Assembly (NCBI GenBank): GCA_018907035.1
Contig: JACCIC010000027.1
Coordinates: forward strand, 2,711,001-2,775,000
Direction: 5' to 3'
DNA length: 64,000 nt
Source of the DNA: Sycobia sp. Sy_11
Taxonomy: Eukaryota > Arthropoda > Insecta > Hymenoptera > Epichrysomallidae
Shown here in pieces: positions 1 to 10,299 of this stretch (position 1 is its first letter; the number at the start of each line of letters is the position of its first letter). A program made the position numbers and the translations under genes. The notes under the pieces were generated by a model. It saw nothing but the letters and a program-made list of their open reading frames with translations. It ran no database searches and was not told where the DNA came from.

Positions 1-1117
1 CATTAAATGAGATAGGATCTTTAACATTATGCAAAAAACACTCAAATAAAAGCATTCACTTTGATTTGGATGAATAGTATATACTCTACCCAAAGCATCG
101 TCTTTTTTAACTCCGGGAAATCTTTCAACAGTAACTCCACGCTTCCTTCTAATAAATTTATTGCCTCGCCAAATATAATAGCTAGGTACTTCAAGATATA
201 GCAATGTTTTAGCAAATTCATCTGAGCGACAAAGTTCAAAGAAAGTTGTTAATGTAGTTTGCTGAGGACCATTAAGAACATGTTGCATATTTCTTTAGTG
301 AAATAAATACGTTGATGATTTTCTAAATGAACTGCTGAATGAATGATAGTTCAATATCGTACATGAATTGGACAATCAAAAAATATTCAGTGAGCCTCGG
401 ATAAACATATACATCAACCATTAAGATACTGATTTAATTCATAATTTTCATTTTCAATAGAAACTATAGCTTGATCAGAACCTTTGGTAATATATTGCAT
501 ATATATCGGATAGCTTGCACGGAATTACAAAACTCAACGTTTATATGCGCATTGAAACAACGTAAGAGGAGTGGGCAATATGGAACAATCCATCTATTGT
601 CTATATTAATTAAATTATCTCGGATATGTAAAGCTGCTGTTAGACCACCGTTTTCAGGACTTCGTCTGCGGTAAGTGGGATAAACATCATCTGAAGTTTG
701 AGTATCAGAAATAAATGCTCGAGGATATTTTTTGGAACATTTTCCATTCATCGTGCATGGTAATGCCCTATTAATATCTCCGCATGGACCGTGACACATG
801 TGTCTGCATACCATTTCATACAGTATTGGATTAATATTTTTGTCCGGAAGCTCAGCAGAAATTATAACATTGATCTCATCTGATCGAATTTTAGTTTCTA
901 ACAACACCAAAATATAACTATGAGGTAATTCTCGTTTTTGCCATTTACTACTAAGTGAATAGCAATTAACTTTATTAAATACTTCCTTTGAAGTAATCAG
1001 GTCCATTAATTTCTTTAATTTTAAATGAAAAAGTCTAGAAATAATATCATATCTATCTTTGATCCAGTGCTCCACAATAAAATTATAACGTTTATATGAC
1101 AATATAATTTTATACAA
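1..1117 (-). pseudogene. Helitron Rep/helicase replicase, 5' part, broken and cut by the window edge
   Basis: Reading the minus strand from 1117 downward gives a Helitron-type helitron_like_N/Rep sequence: the run HMCHGPCGD, then CSKKYPRAF, then NGGLTAALHIRDN, then PLLLRCFNAHINVE. These are the typical order of motifs in the rolling-circle Rep domain of insect Helitrons. Near 470 the frame shifts by one base, and the continuation KGSDQA...ENENYELNQYL is in another frame. Further down, 239-42 encodes CRSDEFAKTLLYLEVPSYY and IWRGNKFIRRKRG, again typical Helitron sequence, in a third frame. The protein would nick DNA and start rolling-circle transposition. The helicase domain would lie beyond position 1. 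Frameshifts make it non-functional. A Gypsy remnant abuts its start at 1178. Confidence 0.85.
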
Positions 1118-1177
1118 CTCGACGTGCCACTCTCTGTCAGGTTTTCAAGCTGTAAAGAGGCATCATAAAAGAATTTC

Positions 1178-2290
1178 TTAATTAACTAACTCGAAGATGA
1201 CAGGAGATATTTTCCTCACGATTCGGCATGGTGCGACAAATTTAGGCGCCAGTTTGGCTGCAAATTTATCTGGCCCCGAAGACAAGACGTGTTTTCGTCT
1301 ACAAACAATCTCGTTTTCCTCAAACGATACTTCTCGTCTATGTTTATTGTAATAGTGCGCCTGCTTGGTGCTGACTGCACAAAGGTTCTTCCTGACTAGT
1401 TCGTGAATGACACGTAATCTCTTTACTCGAACTAGCCAGTCAGCTGTTGTTAGTGGCTGACGTGGTTGATTGTTTAAGTAGGTATTTTTATACATGGGCA
1501 TTTCTCTTGGATTTCGGCCGAAGTTCAAGAAGGCTGGCGAAGCCTGTATGCTTGCATGCACTGATGTATTCATGGCGAATGCAAACTCCGGCAGGTGTAC
1601 GTCCCAGTCTTTGTGATCTTCTTTTACGAAGATGGAGATCATACCCTTAAAGGTGCGGTTTACTCGCTCTACCGGATTCGCCTGTACATGGTATGGCGCT
1701 ATGAGCTGATGTATTATCCCAAGTTCGTTGAGCCATTGTCTTACGAATTTATTGGCGAACTCAGTGCCATTGTCTGAAATTAGGAACTTGGGGGAGCCCC
1801 ATTTAAATATAACGAGCTCTTCTAGCGCTTTCAGTATCGATTGGCCCGTTGCCTTTCGCAGTGGCCGAAACTCGACGTATTTAGTGAAAAGGTCCTCGAA
1901 GATTAGCAGGTAACGGTTTTGACCTTTACTGGCAGGGAATGGGCCCATTATGTTAGTAGCCACGCTTGTCCATGGTCCTTCAATATTTCTGTGCTTCATT
2001 AGGGCAGCTGGTGCCCTCTGGGAAACCCTGTATATCTGATACTCTGGGCATTATTTTACGTAACTATAGACGTCTCGTCTCATTCCTGGACAGTAGTAAT
2101 CTCTGGAGACCTTTCGTAGCGTCTTTTCAACACCGAAATGTCCGAATCTCGGGGTATTATGACATTTGAACATGATTCGTTCCCTGTCTTTGGAAGAGAT
2201 GGCGATTTTCTAATTGTCTTCTTCAGGACATAGAATGTCCGAGTAGACTTTCGGACGGTGTTTGAATAGAATGTCATTTCTAATGCACCG
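1178..2290 (-). pseudogene. Gypsy-A integrase with upstream H2C2 zinc-binding segment
   Basis: The core from 1999 to 1178 is an open 273-residue stretch with the retroviral-type integrase signature: WTSVATNIMGPFP, LISDNGTEF and NPVERVNRTFK, covering the three acidic catalytic positions. The first aspartate is replaced by asparagine (TNI instead of TDI; codon AAC), while the Gypsy-B relative has ATDIMGPFP, so this copy is probably catalytically dead. The upstream zinc-binding region (about 2280-2010) reads HNTPRFGHFGVEK and YYCPGMRRDVYSYVK in another frame and has an in-frame TAA just before a Cys-Pro-Glu-Tyr sequence. The protein would insert the retrotransposon cDNA into chromosomes. A chromodomain is not visible. 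Confidence 0.85.
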
Positions 2291-2325
2291 GTCAGGATGT
2301 TTTTCTGGGCATTCCTGTATCTCTT

Positions 2326-3958
2326 TCATTTTATTTTCATACCAGCCGTCTCGCTACATAGCGGTGATGGTAGCTGTTGGTGATTTATCAGTGGTAGGTG
2401 GACGTGAGAGCGCGTCTGGCACTTTGTGTAGTGCGCCCTTCCGATGGACGATCGACACGTTGTATGCTTGCAGCGCTGTGGCCCATCTCGCCAGTCTGCC
2501 AGTGGGTACCTCAGTGGTGGGCTACGACTTCCGTCCCTACTTCGCGGTCTCGTAAGTCTTGGCACAGGGCTCGTGTCAACTAGTTTTCTGGACCTCAGTG
2601 TCGATGTAGGTGGTTCTGTTATCGAAACTCGTTTTGATTGATCCTCGTCTAAGTCTGATACTCTTGATCGTCTGGTCGTTCTTCCAGACGAGGGGCATGC
2701 TGCACTGCTCACCAGGCAGTTCTTTGCGGCTGGTAGCTCCTTGTATCGACGAGTAAGCTCTCTTTTCAGTTCGATCTTTTGTCCTAATACTTGTAACTCA
2801 TCTATGGTGTTAAATTCTTTCCGGTCGATTTTGTCGAGGAATGTAAGATGTAGATTTCTATAGACCCTATCTAATTGTGCTGCCGATGATAACGGTGGCG
2901 ACACTTCACCTAGTAGCGCTCGCATACCTATCAGGTATGATCCGATCAATTCGTTAGGACCTTGCGTCCTCTCTCGCAGTTCCTGTTCTAACCTCAACGT
3001 ATAATCGATCGGCCTGAACTGCTGACGAAGCGCCGTCTTAAGATGCTCTAACGTGTGCCACCCCTTGTATATCGGTCTCGCCCAGATACAAGCAGATCCG
3101 TATAAAATACCGGGTATCATCTTTAGTATGTCTTCCGCTGGTATATTGAGACTTTCGCAGGTCTCCTCTAATCTCTCTATGAATTCCTCCACATCCTCTT
3201 GCGGCGTTCCGGAATATTTTACATTCCACTGTCTCAGTAGTTGTCCTGTTCGTGTCTCCTTGAGATACGAGCTGTCGTACGATCTGTTTTGCTGCCAGCT
3301 CGGCGGATGGGGAATTTCGTTCGATGGGGGTGGTGATGGTGTTACTGGGTCTTCTGTTGGGGCGTTCTTTGGCTTTTGCTGCGCGTGCTGCATATTTGCA
3401 GCATACTGTCTCATCCAAGCATTAGGTGGATCATTCCATGGTCCTAGTAGGTTATACCAGGGGTTTATCATAGATGCGGGCATTGCCTGTGCGCCGTGCA
3501 GATTTGTGCTATAAGCCGGTGGTGATGGCCATGGGCCCATATCATAACCTGCAAATGGGGTGTTGATGGGAAAACCCCACGGTGTTGTTGTGTTTGTTTG
3601 ATGTTGTGGGCTCTGCTGAGCGGCAGTATTCCGTGTTTCTATATCAACAGCCGCTGCTTTCTTAATTTTTATTTCCTCTGCTGATTTCAGCTCTGTGGAG
3701 TTTAGTACCTCCGATATCTCGGAAATATCCGGCTGTACCTCATCGTTCATCTCGTTCCAGTCAGTAGCGCTTTTTCCGAAAACCTGTCTGAGTTCAAATC
3801 TAACTAGTCTATCTCAGAGGGCCTCGACGTTATCTTTACTGTTGATATTATTTTGTCTCGCTTCTTGTATTAGGTTTTCTGACAGCGTATCTGTGAAGAG
3901 GCTATGTAGCCTTCTTTCTTCGTTGGCCAGTGCCTGACTCGTCGACGGCTTCGCTTCC
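2326..3958 (-). pseudogene. Gypsy-A Gag, fused out of frame to an RNase H tail
   Basis: Gag can be read from an ATG at 3958 (MEAKPSTSQALANEERR) with a TGA interrupting at about 3813-3815; the open frame then runs from 3750. It has a proline-rich N-terminal half and a capsid-like part (GTPQEDVEEFIERLEE, then QELRERTQGPNELIGSYL), the pattern of Gypsy retrotrans_gag domains, and a serine/arginine-rich tail. Around 2520-2530 the DNA switches to the RNase H end: in another frame it reads PTGRLARWATALQAYN and VPDALSRPPTTDKSP. The open frame continues through this junction only by chance, so its last 60 or so residues are meaningless. Gag would form virus-like particles in the cytoplasm. No CCHC knuckle is visible before the break. 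Confidence 0.85.
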
Positions 3959-3990
3959 ATCTTACTCGAGTATGTTTGTTCCGAGAAAAG

Positions 3991-4601
3991 AAATTTTATA
4001 TTACTTCGGTATCGTTGATGTAATTATATATATATTCTATATATAATTGTTTGTGTGATTATAAATTAAAATCCTTTCTTCTTTTTTTTTTGTTTGTGAT
4101 TGCTGCGTTCGTAGATATACTCGTCTATTTTAAAATTGTTCGGGTTCAATAAAAGTAAAAAAAAATTACTTATATTTCGATTTATGTTCGCTTACGATTA
4201 TCAGTCTTCTCTTTTTTTTATATTAATTAGTTTATCAAGTTAAATGTAAGGATTTTTCTTAAACTCTTAAGTTATTTTGGTAAAATATCAAATAGTTGGT
4301 TTAGTTTTTTTTTTTTGTCAGACTTAATTTTTTTGTATTTAATTCTGTATTTCTGTTCTTGAAATTAATTTCATAGTTATTGTTAAGTTAGGTAAGTATT
4401 TACTTAAATGTTTATCTTGTTTCTGTTGATTATTATTTTAAATTATTTAGTAGTTTTTTATTAATTAGCAATATTATTATGTATATTATTTAGGTCCTGT
4501 TGTAGTGAAGAGTTGTGAAAGTTGTTAACTATATATTGAGAAAATTTCGGAGAAACGTTGAAATTTGAAATAATTTAGTTTAGCATTTTCTTTTTTGTTT
4601 C
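3991..4601. other. AT-rich stretch without recognisable genes
   Basis: This stretch between Gypsy-A gag and MAR1 is AT-rich with long T runs. It may contain the Gypsy-A leader or an eroded LTR, but I see no primer-binding site or LTR ends. Confidence 0.5.
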
Positions 4602-4603
4602 TA

Positions 4604-5872
4604 TTAGGAGTGTGAATAAGTCTTTCCCGTTTTTTGTAAGAGATGGCGCCACCAATACTGTGCGAGTATTCAATGGTTATATATTTTATAATCAAAGCTT
4701 ATTCATATGTCAACAATTCCACACTAACACATTAGTTAAAATTTTTTCGCATCATAAATTTTTGATATCGTGAAAATGTCGAAATTTGAGCCGAGTCGAC
4801 GTCATTTGCGGGAAGTTTCACTTTATTGATTCAATTTGAAGAAATCTGCTGCCGAGACGCATCGATTGCTTCAGGAGGCTTATGGAGAAGGTTGTGTCGA
4901 TGATTCAAGTGTTCGCGGATGGTTTCGACGCTTCAAAAGCGGTGATTTCGACGTGGAAGACGAGGAGCGTTCCGGGCGGCCGCAAATCTTTGAAGATCGA
5001 GAATTGGCGACTTTGCTTGATGAAGATTCTTGTCAAACGCAAGAAGAACTTGCTGAAGCATTGGGAGTTGACCGAACAACCATTTCCAAGCGTTTGAAAG
5101 CCATGGGAATGATCCAAAAGCAATGAAATTGGGTGCCGTACGAACTGAAGCTGAGAGACGTCGAACGGCGTTTTTTCACTTGCGAACAGCTGCTTCAGCG
5201 ACATAAAAGAAAGGGTGACTGGCGATGAAAAGTGGATACGTTACGATAATCCGAAGCGAAGAAAATCATGGGGACTACCCGGCCATGCATCATCATCGAC
5301 GGCCAAGCCAAATATTCATGGCGCCAAGCTCATGCTCTGTATATGGTGGGACCAGCTAGGTGTGGTTTACTATGAGCTTCTGAAACCGAATGAAAGGATC
5401 ACAGGCGAGGTCTATCGACGACAATTGATGCGTTTGAGCCGCGCACTGCGAGAAAAACGGCCACAATACTCCGACAGGCACGACAAAGTTATTTTGCAAC
5501 ATGACAATGCTCGCCCACATGTTGCACCGCCGGTGAAAACATACTTAGAAACGCTCAAATGGGAAGTCCTACCCCACCCGCCGTATAGTCCAGACGTTGC
5601 TCCGTCTGATTACCATCTCTTCAGATCGATGACGCATGGCCTGGCTGACCAGCACTTCCATTCCTACGAGGAAGCCAAAAAATGGGTGGATGACTGGATA
5701 GAGGCCAAACCGGTCGAATTTTTTCGCAACGGGATTCGTATGTTGCCAGAAAGATGGGAAAAAGTTGTAGCTAGCGATGGCCAATACTTTCAATAATTCA
5801 TTTGTAACCATTTTTTCACAATAAAGGCTCAAAATTTGAAAAAAAACGGGAAAGACTTATTCACATACCTGA
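4604..5872 (+). mobile_element. Mariner element MAR1 (same family as MAR2)
   Basis: The element is 1269 bp, bounded by TA at 4602-4603 and 5873-5874. Its inverted ends read TTAGGAGTGTGAATAAG on the left and, reverse-complemented, TCAGGTATGTGAATAAG on the right. The boundaries were fixed by comparing the flanks with MAR2 (49728-51013), which shares the sequence up to these points only. MAR1 lacks 17 bp present in MAR2, around 5211. A TA duplication and YYAGG-type ends are standard for mariner. Confidence 0.93.
4776..5796 (+). pseudogene. MAR1 mariner transposase (DD34D), three lesions
   Basis: The frame starts at ATG 4776. The N-terminal helix-turn-helix region includes VRGWFRRFKSGDFDVED and TTISKRLKAMG; WVPYEL follows; the catalytic core has TGDEKW, HDNARPH and APSDYHLF, giving the mariner D,D34D triad. 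Three lesions break it: TGA at codon 18 (4827-4829, where MAR2 has TGG), TGA at 5124-5126 (MAR2 has GGA), and a 17-bp deletion near 5211 that shifts the frame. After the deletion the frame is open to the stop at 5796. The protein would bind the inverted ends and cut and paste at TA sites. All three acidic residues are still encoded, so decay is recent. Confidence 0.93.
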
Positions 5873-5874
5873 TA

Positions 5875-6050
5875 TATAATCATAGAAAATTTCAAAAAAT
5901 TTTTTTTTTTGATTGTTTATGCGAAAAAATTATTTATGTATTGTTTATAAATTTCTGTTATTAAATAGATGATCTTTATGTCCTCGTTGGCCTTTGATTG
6001 GTGATTCTAAATGTAAACTTTATTGTAAACTTCTTTTCCCACGTGGTATG

Positions 6051-6081
<31 letters not shown>

Positions 6082-6464
6082 TTATTATTATTTGGATTGT
6101 TTGTCCTTTCTCTAGTCCCTATTGCTTTAACGTTACCCGGTTTGGCTGATGCTTCAATAATCTCCTTGTGTTTTTTATATCCTGATGTTGGTTATTTATT
6201 ATAAATTATCAAATGATTTATTATTTATTGTTTATTAATTATTTAATTAATAATTGTTGGTCAGCTATTACACTGAACAATATACAGTATCCCTTGCTGG
6301 CAAAAAGAAAGAGCTTGAAGTTTGATTGATATATATATTTTTTTGTATATACTGCTTAAGATATTTGTTTATTTATAATAAATTTATTGATATTGTTTTT
6401 ATTGTTAATTAATTGTTCTTCTATTTGTAAATCAATTGAATTGTACTTTTGTCGACTGCCCATA
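5875..6464. other. AT-rich spacer with a TTTA microsatellite
   Basis: No gene is recognised. A run of about nine TTTA units lies at 6053-6090. The rest is AT-rich intron or eroded repeat. Confidence 0.6.
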
Positions 6465-6979
6465 TACAAATTAATAAATATTTTTTTATTGGTCTTACAG
6501 TCCAATCAATTCAATCTACAAATAATCTAAAAATAAAAATAAAATAAAAATAAAAATAAAAAATAAAAATAAAAATAATTAAAAATTAAAAATAAAAATT
6601 ACATTAAAATAATTAAAATTATAATGACAGTCAGACTGTCCTTGTTTATATTCACCCCCATAGACTAATCTGAAAATAAAATATTAGCTGAAAAAATTCT
6701 TTGTGAGTAAAGTGCAGTCTGACTGTCCCCAACACCCTTACTTAATTGAAGACTTGCCCAACGTTTCGAGCTCGCTACGGCTCCTCATCAGGCCCCTAAA
6801 TTAAAATCTAAAAACCTACCTGACCAAGTAGGCTTTCTGTACCAATTAAGTTCTACCTTATTATTACTACATCTAATGACATTAATGTCCAGAAAACTTA
6901 ACTGACTATTAACTTCAACCTCCCTTGTAAATTTAATTCTGTCATGTACAGAATTGAAAACATCCACCATTTCATCCAC
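6465..6979 (-). repeat. PLE-A inverted left arm: reverse transcriptase scrap joined to the element tail
   Basis: On the minus strand 6979-6788 encodes the same segment as the body (DEMVDVFNSVHDRIKFTRE, then QLSFLDINVIRCS), and then jumps straight to the hammerhead-like motif and the tail. The whole linker and GIY-YIG part present in the right copy is therefore deleted here. The outer end, near 6470-6530, mirrors the outer end of the right copy near 8310-8365. Confidence 0.85.
6751..6791 (-). ncRNA. Second hammerhead-like core in the inverted PLE-A arm, stem I broken
   Basis: On the minus strand the boxes CTGATGA, GAGC/GCTC, GAAA and ACGTT recur. The 5' side of stem I is replaced by reverse-transcriptase sequence at the deletion junction (GGGGC), which no longer pairs with GGGC downstream. 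It is probably inactive. Confidence 0.55.
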
Positions 6980-7041
6980 AAAATATCTTAATATTTAAGA
7001 GATATGTTGATGATATCTTTACAATTGTTCCAGAAGTTTTT

Positions 7042-7826
7042 ATGGATGAAATGGTGGATGTTTTCAATTCTGTACATGACCGAATTAAATTTACAAGGGA
7101 GGTTGAAGTTAATAGTCAGTTAAGTTTTCTAGACATTAATGTCATTAGATGTAGTAATAAGAAGGTAAAACTTAATTGGTACAGAAAGCCTACTTGGTCA
7201 GGTAGGTTTTTAAATTTTAATTCACACCACCAATTCGGAAACAAAATTGGAGCATTAAAAGGTGTCATTGACAGAGCAATTAAATTGTCACATAAAGATT
7301 TTACACAAAATAATTTACAGATAGTAAGAGAGACTTTCATTAATAATGGTTATCCAATTCAATTTATTAATAGATTAATGCTGAGAGATTGTTTGACATT
7401 TATAATACCGAAAATAGACATAGTGCAGGAATTGCTGTTAACGGAGGCAAAATTATTGTCTTGCCATATGTTCGAGGATTGTCTGAAAGAATAAAAAAAT
7501 TTTTTCGGAAATATAACATTCAAATTTTCTTTAAAAATAGCAATAATTTGAGTAGATTGTTTAATAATTGCAAAGATAAGGATGATTTATGCTTAAAATC
7601 AGGAGTTGTTTACAATATTAATTGCATGGATTGTGATAAATACTATATTGGACGAACAGGTAGATATTTAAAAAAGAGAATTTCTGAGCATAAATATAGT
7701 TTACGTAGCTCACATATTACTTCCGGTTTAAAAGGGCATTGTTTAAAGTTTTTACAATCTTTTGATTTTGTGAATATGGATATTTTGGAACATGGTATTA
7801 ATAATAAGTATAAACGGGAGTCTTGA
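7042..7826 (+). pseudogene. PLE-A reverse transcriptase C-terminal part and GIY-YIG endonuclease
   Basis: Two overlapping open frames (7042-7494 and 7389-7826) are one protein split by a frameshift near 7390-7400. The first has FKRYVDDIF-type sequence just upstream in broken form (RYVDDIFTIVP at about 7000), followed by the thumb region FLDINVIRCS and WYRKPTWSGRF. The second has the GIY-YIG nuclease: GVVYNINCMDCDKYYIGRTG with RISEHKY following, which includes the Cys-rich variant typical of Penelope elements. The endonuclease would nick target DNA and the reverse transcriptase would copy the element RNA. The fingers and most of the palm are missing, so this copy is dead. Confidence 0.85.
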
Positions 7827-8013
7827 AAGTATTCACATTTTCAGGAATCGAAATAATGTGAATTTAATGTTAAAGTCTGGTAGATTGGACAGTGTTTATC
7901 ATTCCTTATTAAATTGATTGGTTTTGGACAATTTGTGTAGAGGGGGAATTTATATTTAATTTACTAAATTTGGTGGTGGGGATGGGTATATATAGATTAG
8001 AATATAAGGTTTA

Positions 8014-8064
8014 GATTAGTCCCTGATGAAGAGCCGTAGCGAGCTCGAAACGTTGGACAAGTCT
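8014..8064 (+). ncRNA. Candidate type-I hammerhead ribozyme, minimal stem III
   Basis: Core boxes are CTGATGA (8023-8029) and GAAA (8047-8050), with stem II GAGC/GCTC (8031-8034 with 8043-8046). Stem I pairs GTCC (8019-8022) with GGAC (8055-8058), then an A-A mismatch, then five more pairs including one G-T wobble (8013-8017 with 8060-8064). Stem III is only AC/GT in the palindrome ACGT, and the expected cut is after GTT at 8054. Hammerheads with tiny stem III that may act as dimers are known from Penelope-like elements. Its position in the PLE-A tail fits that. Activity is not shown. Confidence 0.7.
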
Positions 8065-8261
8065 TCAATTAGGTAAGGGTTTTGGGGACAGTCAGACTGC
8101 ACTTTACTAACAAAGAATTTTTTCAGCTAATATTTTATTTTCAGATTAGTCTACGGGGGTGAATGTAAACAAGGACAGTCTGACTGTCATTATAATTTTA
8201 ATTTAATTATTAATTTAATTTTTATTTTTAATTTTTATTTTATTATTATTTTTTTTATTTA

Positions 8262-8312
<51 letters not shown>

Positions 8313-8375
8313 TTTATTTTTAGATTGAGTTGATTGGACTGTAAGATCAATAAAAAAATATTTATTAATTTATTT

Positions 8376-10068
8376 GTAAATCACCTCTATATCTCTTCTA
8401 TGGCTTCATAGTGCTATGATTTTACAATCTTGTGTTAACGTACCTTGTTGTTATTTGACCTTATATAAGTGCAGACTTACCATATGAATTATATGTTTTC
8501 TAATATTGCTTATATATTTAAATACTACTTTACCTGCAAAAAGAAGTTGTGTAAATGGCTTACCGTCTATTTTTACTATATCGTTAAGTTTTATATCAAC
8601 AGAAGTTGCATATTCAGATTGTGATGGTCACAGAGTTGTTTAACTGATTATTTATTTATTTGACCTTTTTATTTATTATAAATTAATTAAGGTTTTCCTT
8701 GTTTCGTGTTCGTGCTAACTTTTTATTACACCCTTCTGTTTTTTTTTTCTTTAAAACTTACCTCATAACAGAAACGCACTTTCACCTATATATTTCTTTG
8801 TATGACAGTTATACTGCCTCCACCCTGTGCAAGTGTAAATTGTTTATTTATTACTCTTCTATTACTCATTTATTTATATCCGGCTCCTCTGCTTATTGTT
8901 AAGGTACTTTGCAGTGAATGTGCGATATTTTGAATTATCTCTGTCTGGCTGTACTTTATATAAGGCAGCGACAGCGTATGGTATAAAAATACTTTAAAGT
9001 ATTTTTGCAAAAATTTATAATTATTTGTAAATATTCACTACCTTAATATCCACCATTGCTGTGGTCCACACAAGTCTTTTGCACTTTACTGGGATGGAAA
9101 ATTCCTTTTCCTTCGCACACTCTTTATGTTTACAATTTCTGTCCCCTATATGTACCACACTTGACATATAGGTTATACTGTCTTATGTAGCAGACAGGTA
9201 TTAACTTTTTTATATATGTCACATTCACTGCACTGTCACTGATTTTGTGCTAAATAAGTAAGCTGGGCAATTAGTTCATCAGGGCGTATATTCGCTGGTC
9301 TCGTGCTGGGTGTTCTCTTTCTTTTTTTCTGAATTGCACAGGGGTAACTGATACTATTTATACACTAATAAATACTTACAACACATTAATCCCATATAAA
9401 ACAATAAAATGTACTTGATATCGACTCCTTTTGTTGTGCTGATTACTCCCTTGTTGCTCAAGCTGTCAATTAGCCACAAGAAAGTAGATTTCAAGCAAGA
9501 ATCTTGCTTGTTAGCAATATACCCATTGCTCGTCGAGGGCCTGTTTTTTCCAACAGGTTGTTTCTATTGACAACCATAAATTGTTGTTACACTCCTTTTC
9601 ATTGTTGCATTCTTAATACCACTTGTTTTCCTGAGCAATATACAATTCTTACATTTGCAAAATGTGCATTATTTTCCTTTTTATAGCACTTACACATCAG
9701 CTGTCAGTTGCTGTTGTTTAGCTGATCCATGCTTACTGTTAGAAAGGCTCGATGCTTTGAATTTACTCTTTTTTGTATGGGGATGGCTCGAAAAAATGCA
9801 AAAGGGTATTTGCCACTGACTTCTAAAAGTTAGTGAGCTGGACGACAAGGGGAAAGGGCAATAAGTACATCATTCAGACATGTAACGATTGGTGTGAAAT
9901 ATAGATTTATATAAAGTTCAATAAGATATTATATGATAATAAAAGATATATAATTGATAAAACGTTATTTTAAATAATAATTAAATATATATAAATAAAA
10001 TATATGACCTGAGCACATTGATATAAATTTCATAATAGTAATGAAAAACAATAATATATATAAACATA
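8376..10068. other. Intronic stretch, no gene recognised
   Basis: Moderately AT-rich, mostly unique-looking sequence. Short open frames occur on both strands but none resembles a known protein. No clear repeat ends were found. Confidence 0.5.
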
Positions 10069-10082
10069 CTAGCATCCCCCGT

Positions 10083-10098
10083 CTCGGCTTCGCCCGAG
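10083..10098 (-). other. Helitron 3' terminal hairpin
   Basis: Stem CTCGG/CCGAG with a six-base loop, 10 nt from the terminal CTAG. It acts as the termination signal of rolling-circle transposition in Helitrons. Confidence 0.8.
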
Positions 10099-10299
10099 AT
10101 AAGAATTTAACCGATTTCATAAGCAATTCAATAATATCTAAGTAAAAGTACTCTATATATAAAATCTATATTACTATAAATAATTGACCGTAATTTACCT
10201 ATCGTCGCTTCTGTATATACAATATGTATATACAGAATGTACAACCGTATTTGATACACACAAGTATGCATATTACATACTGCTTCTATGAGGAAAATT

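Larger units (their letters stand above)
1178..3990 (-). mobile_element. Gypsy-A: internally deleted LTR retrotransposon
   Basis: On the minus strand the order is gag (3958 down to about 2520), the last part of RNase H, then the integrase zinc-binding region and integrase core (down to 1178). Protease, reverse transcriptase and most of RNase H are missing, so a deletion of well over a kilobase has joined gag to the RNase H tail. I could not recognise LTRs at either side: the 3' end stops against the Helitron fragment and the region above 3960 is AT-rich. Gypsy-B at 38.3 kb is a relative with similar RNase H tail and integrase wording (WATxLQAYN, VPDALSRP, ATDIMGPFP) and supplies part of what is missing here. 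Confidence 0.85.
6465..8375 (+). mobile_element. PLE-A: Penelope-like retroelement with inverted tail copy
   Basis: The plus-strand body (7000-7826) encodes the end of the reverse transcriptase and a GIY-YIG endonuclease, followed by a tail with a hammerhead-like motif (8014-8064), a conserved block ending AAGGACAGTCTGACTGTCAT, an (ATTTTT)n-type AT tract and a terminal ATTGGACTGTAAGATCAATA block near 8335. The same tail and a piece of reverse transcriptase occur in reverse orientation at 6465-6979, so the unit is a head-to-head inverted repeat with a short central spacer (6980-7041). Inverted partial copies and terminal repeats are usual for Penelope-like elements. The 5' part of the reverse transcriptase is missing. 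Confidence 0.85.
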
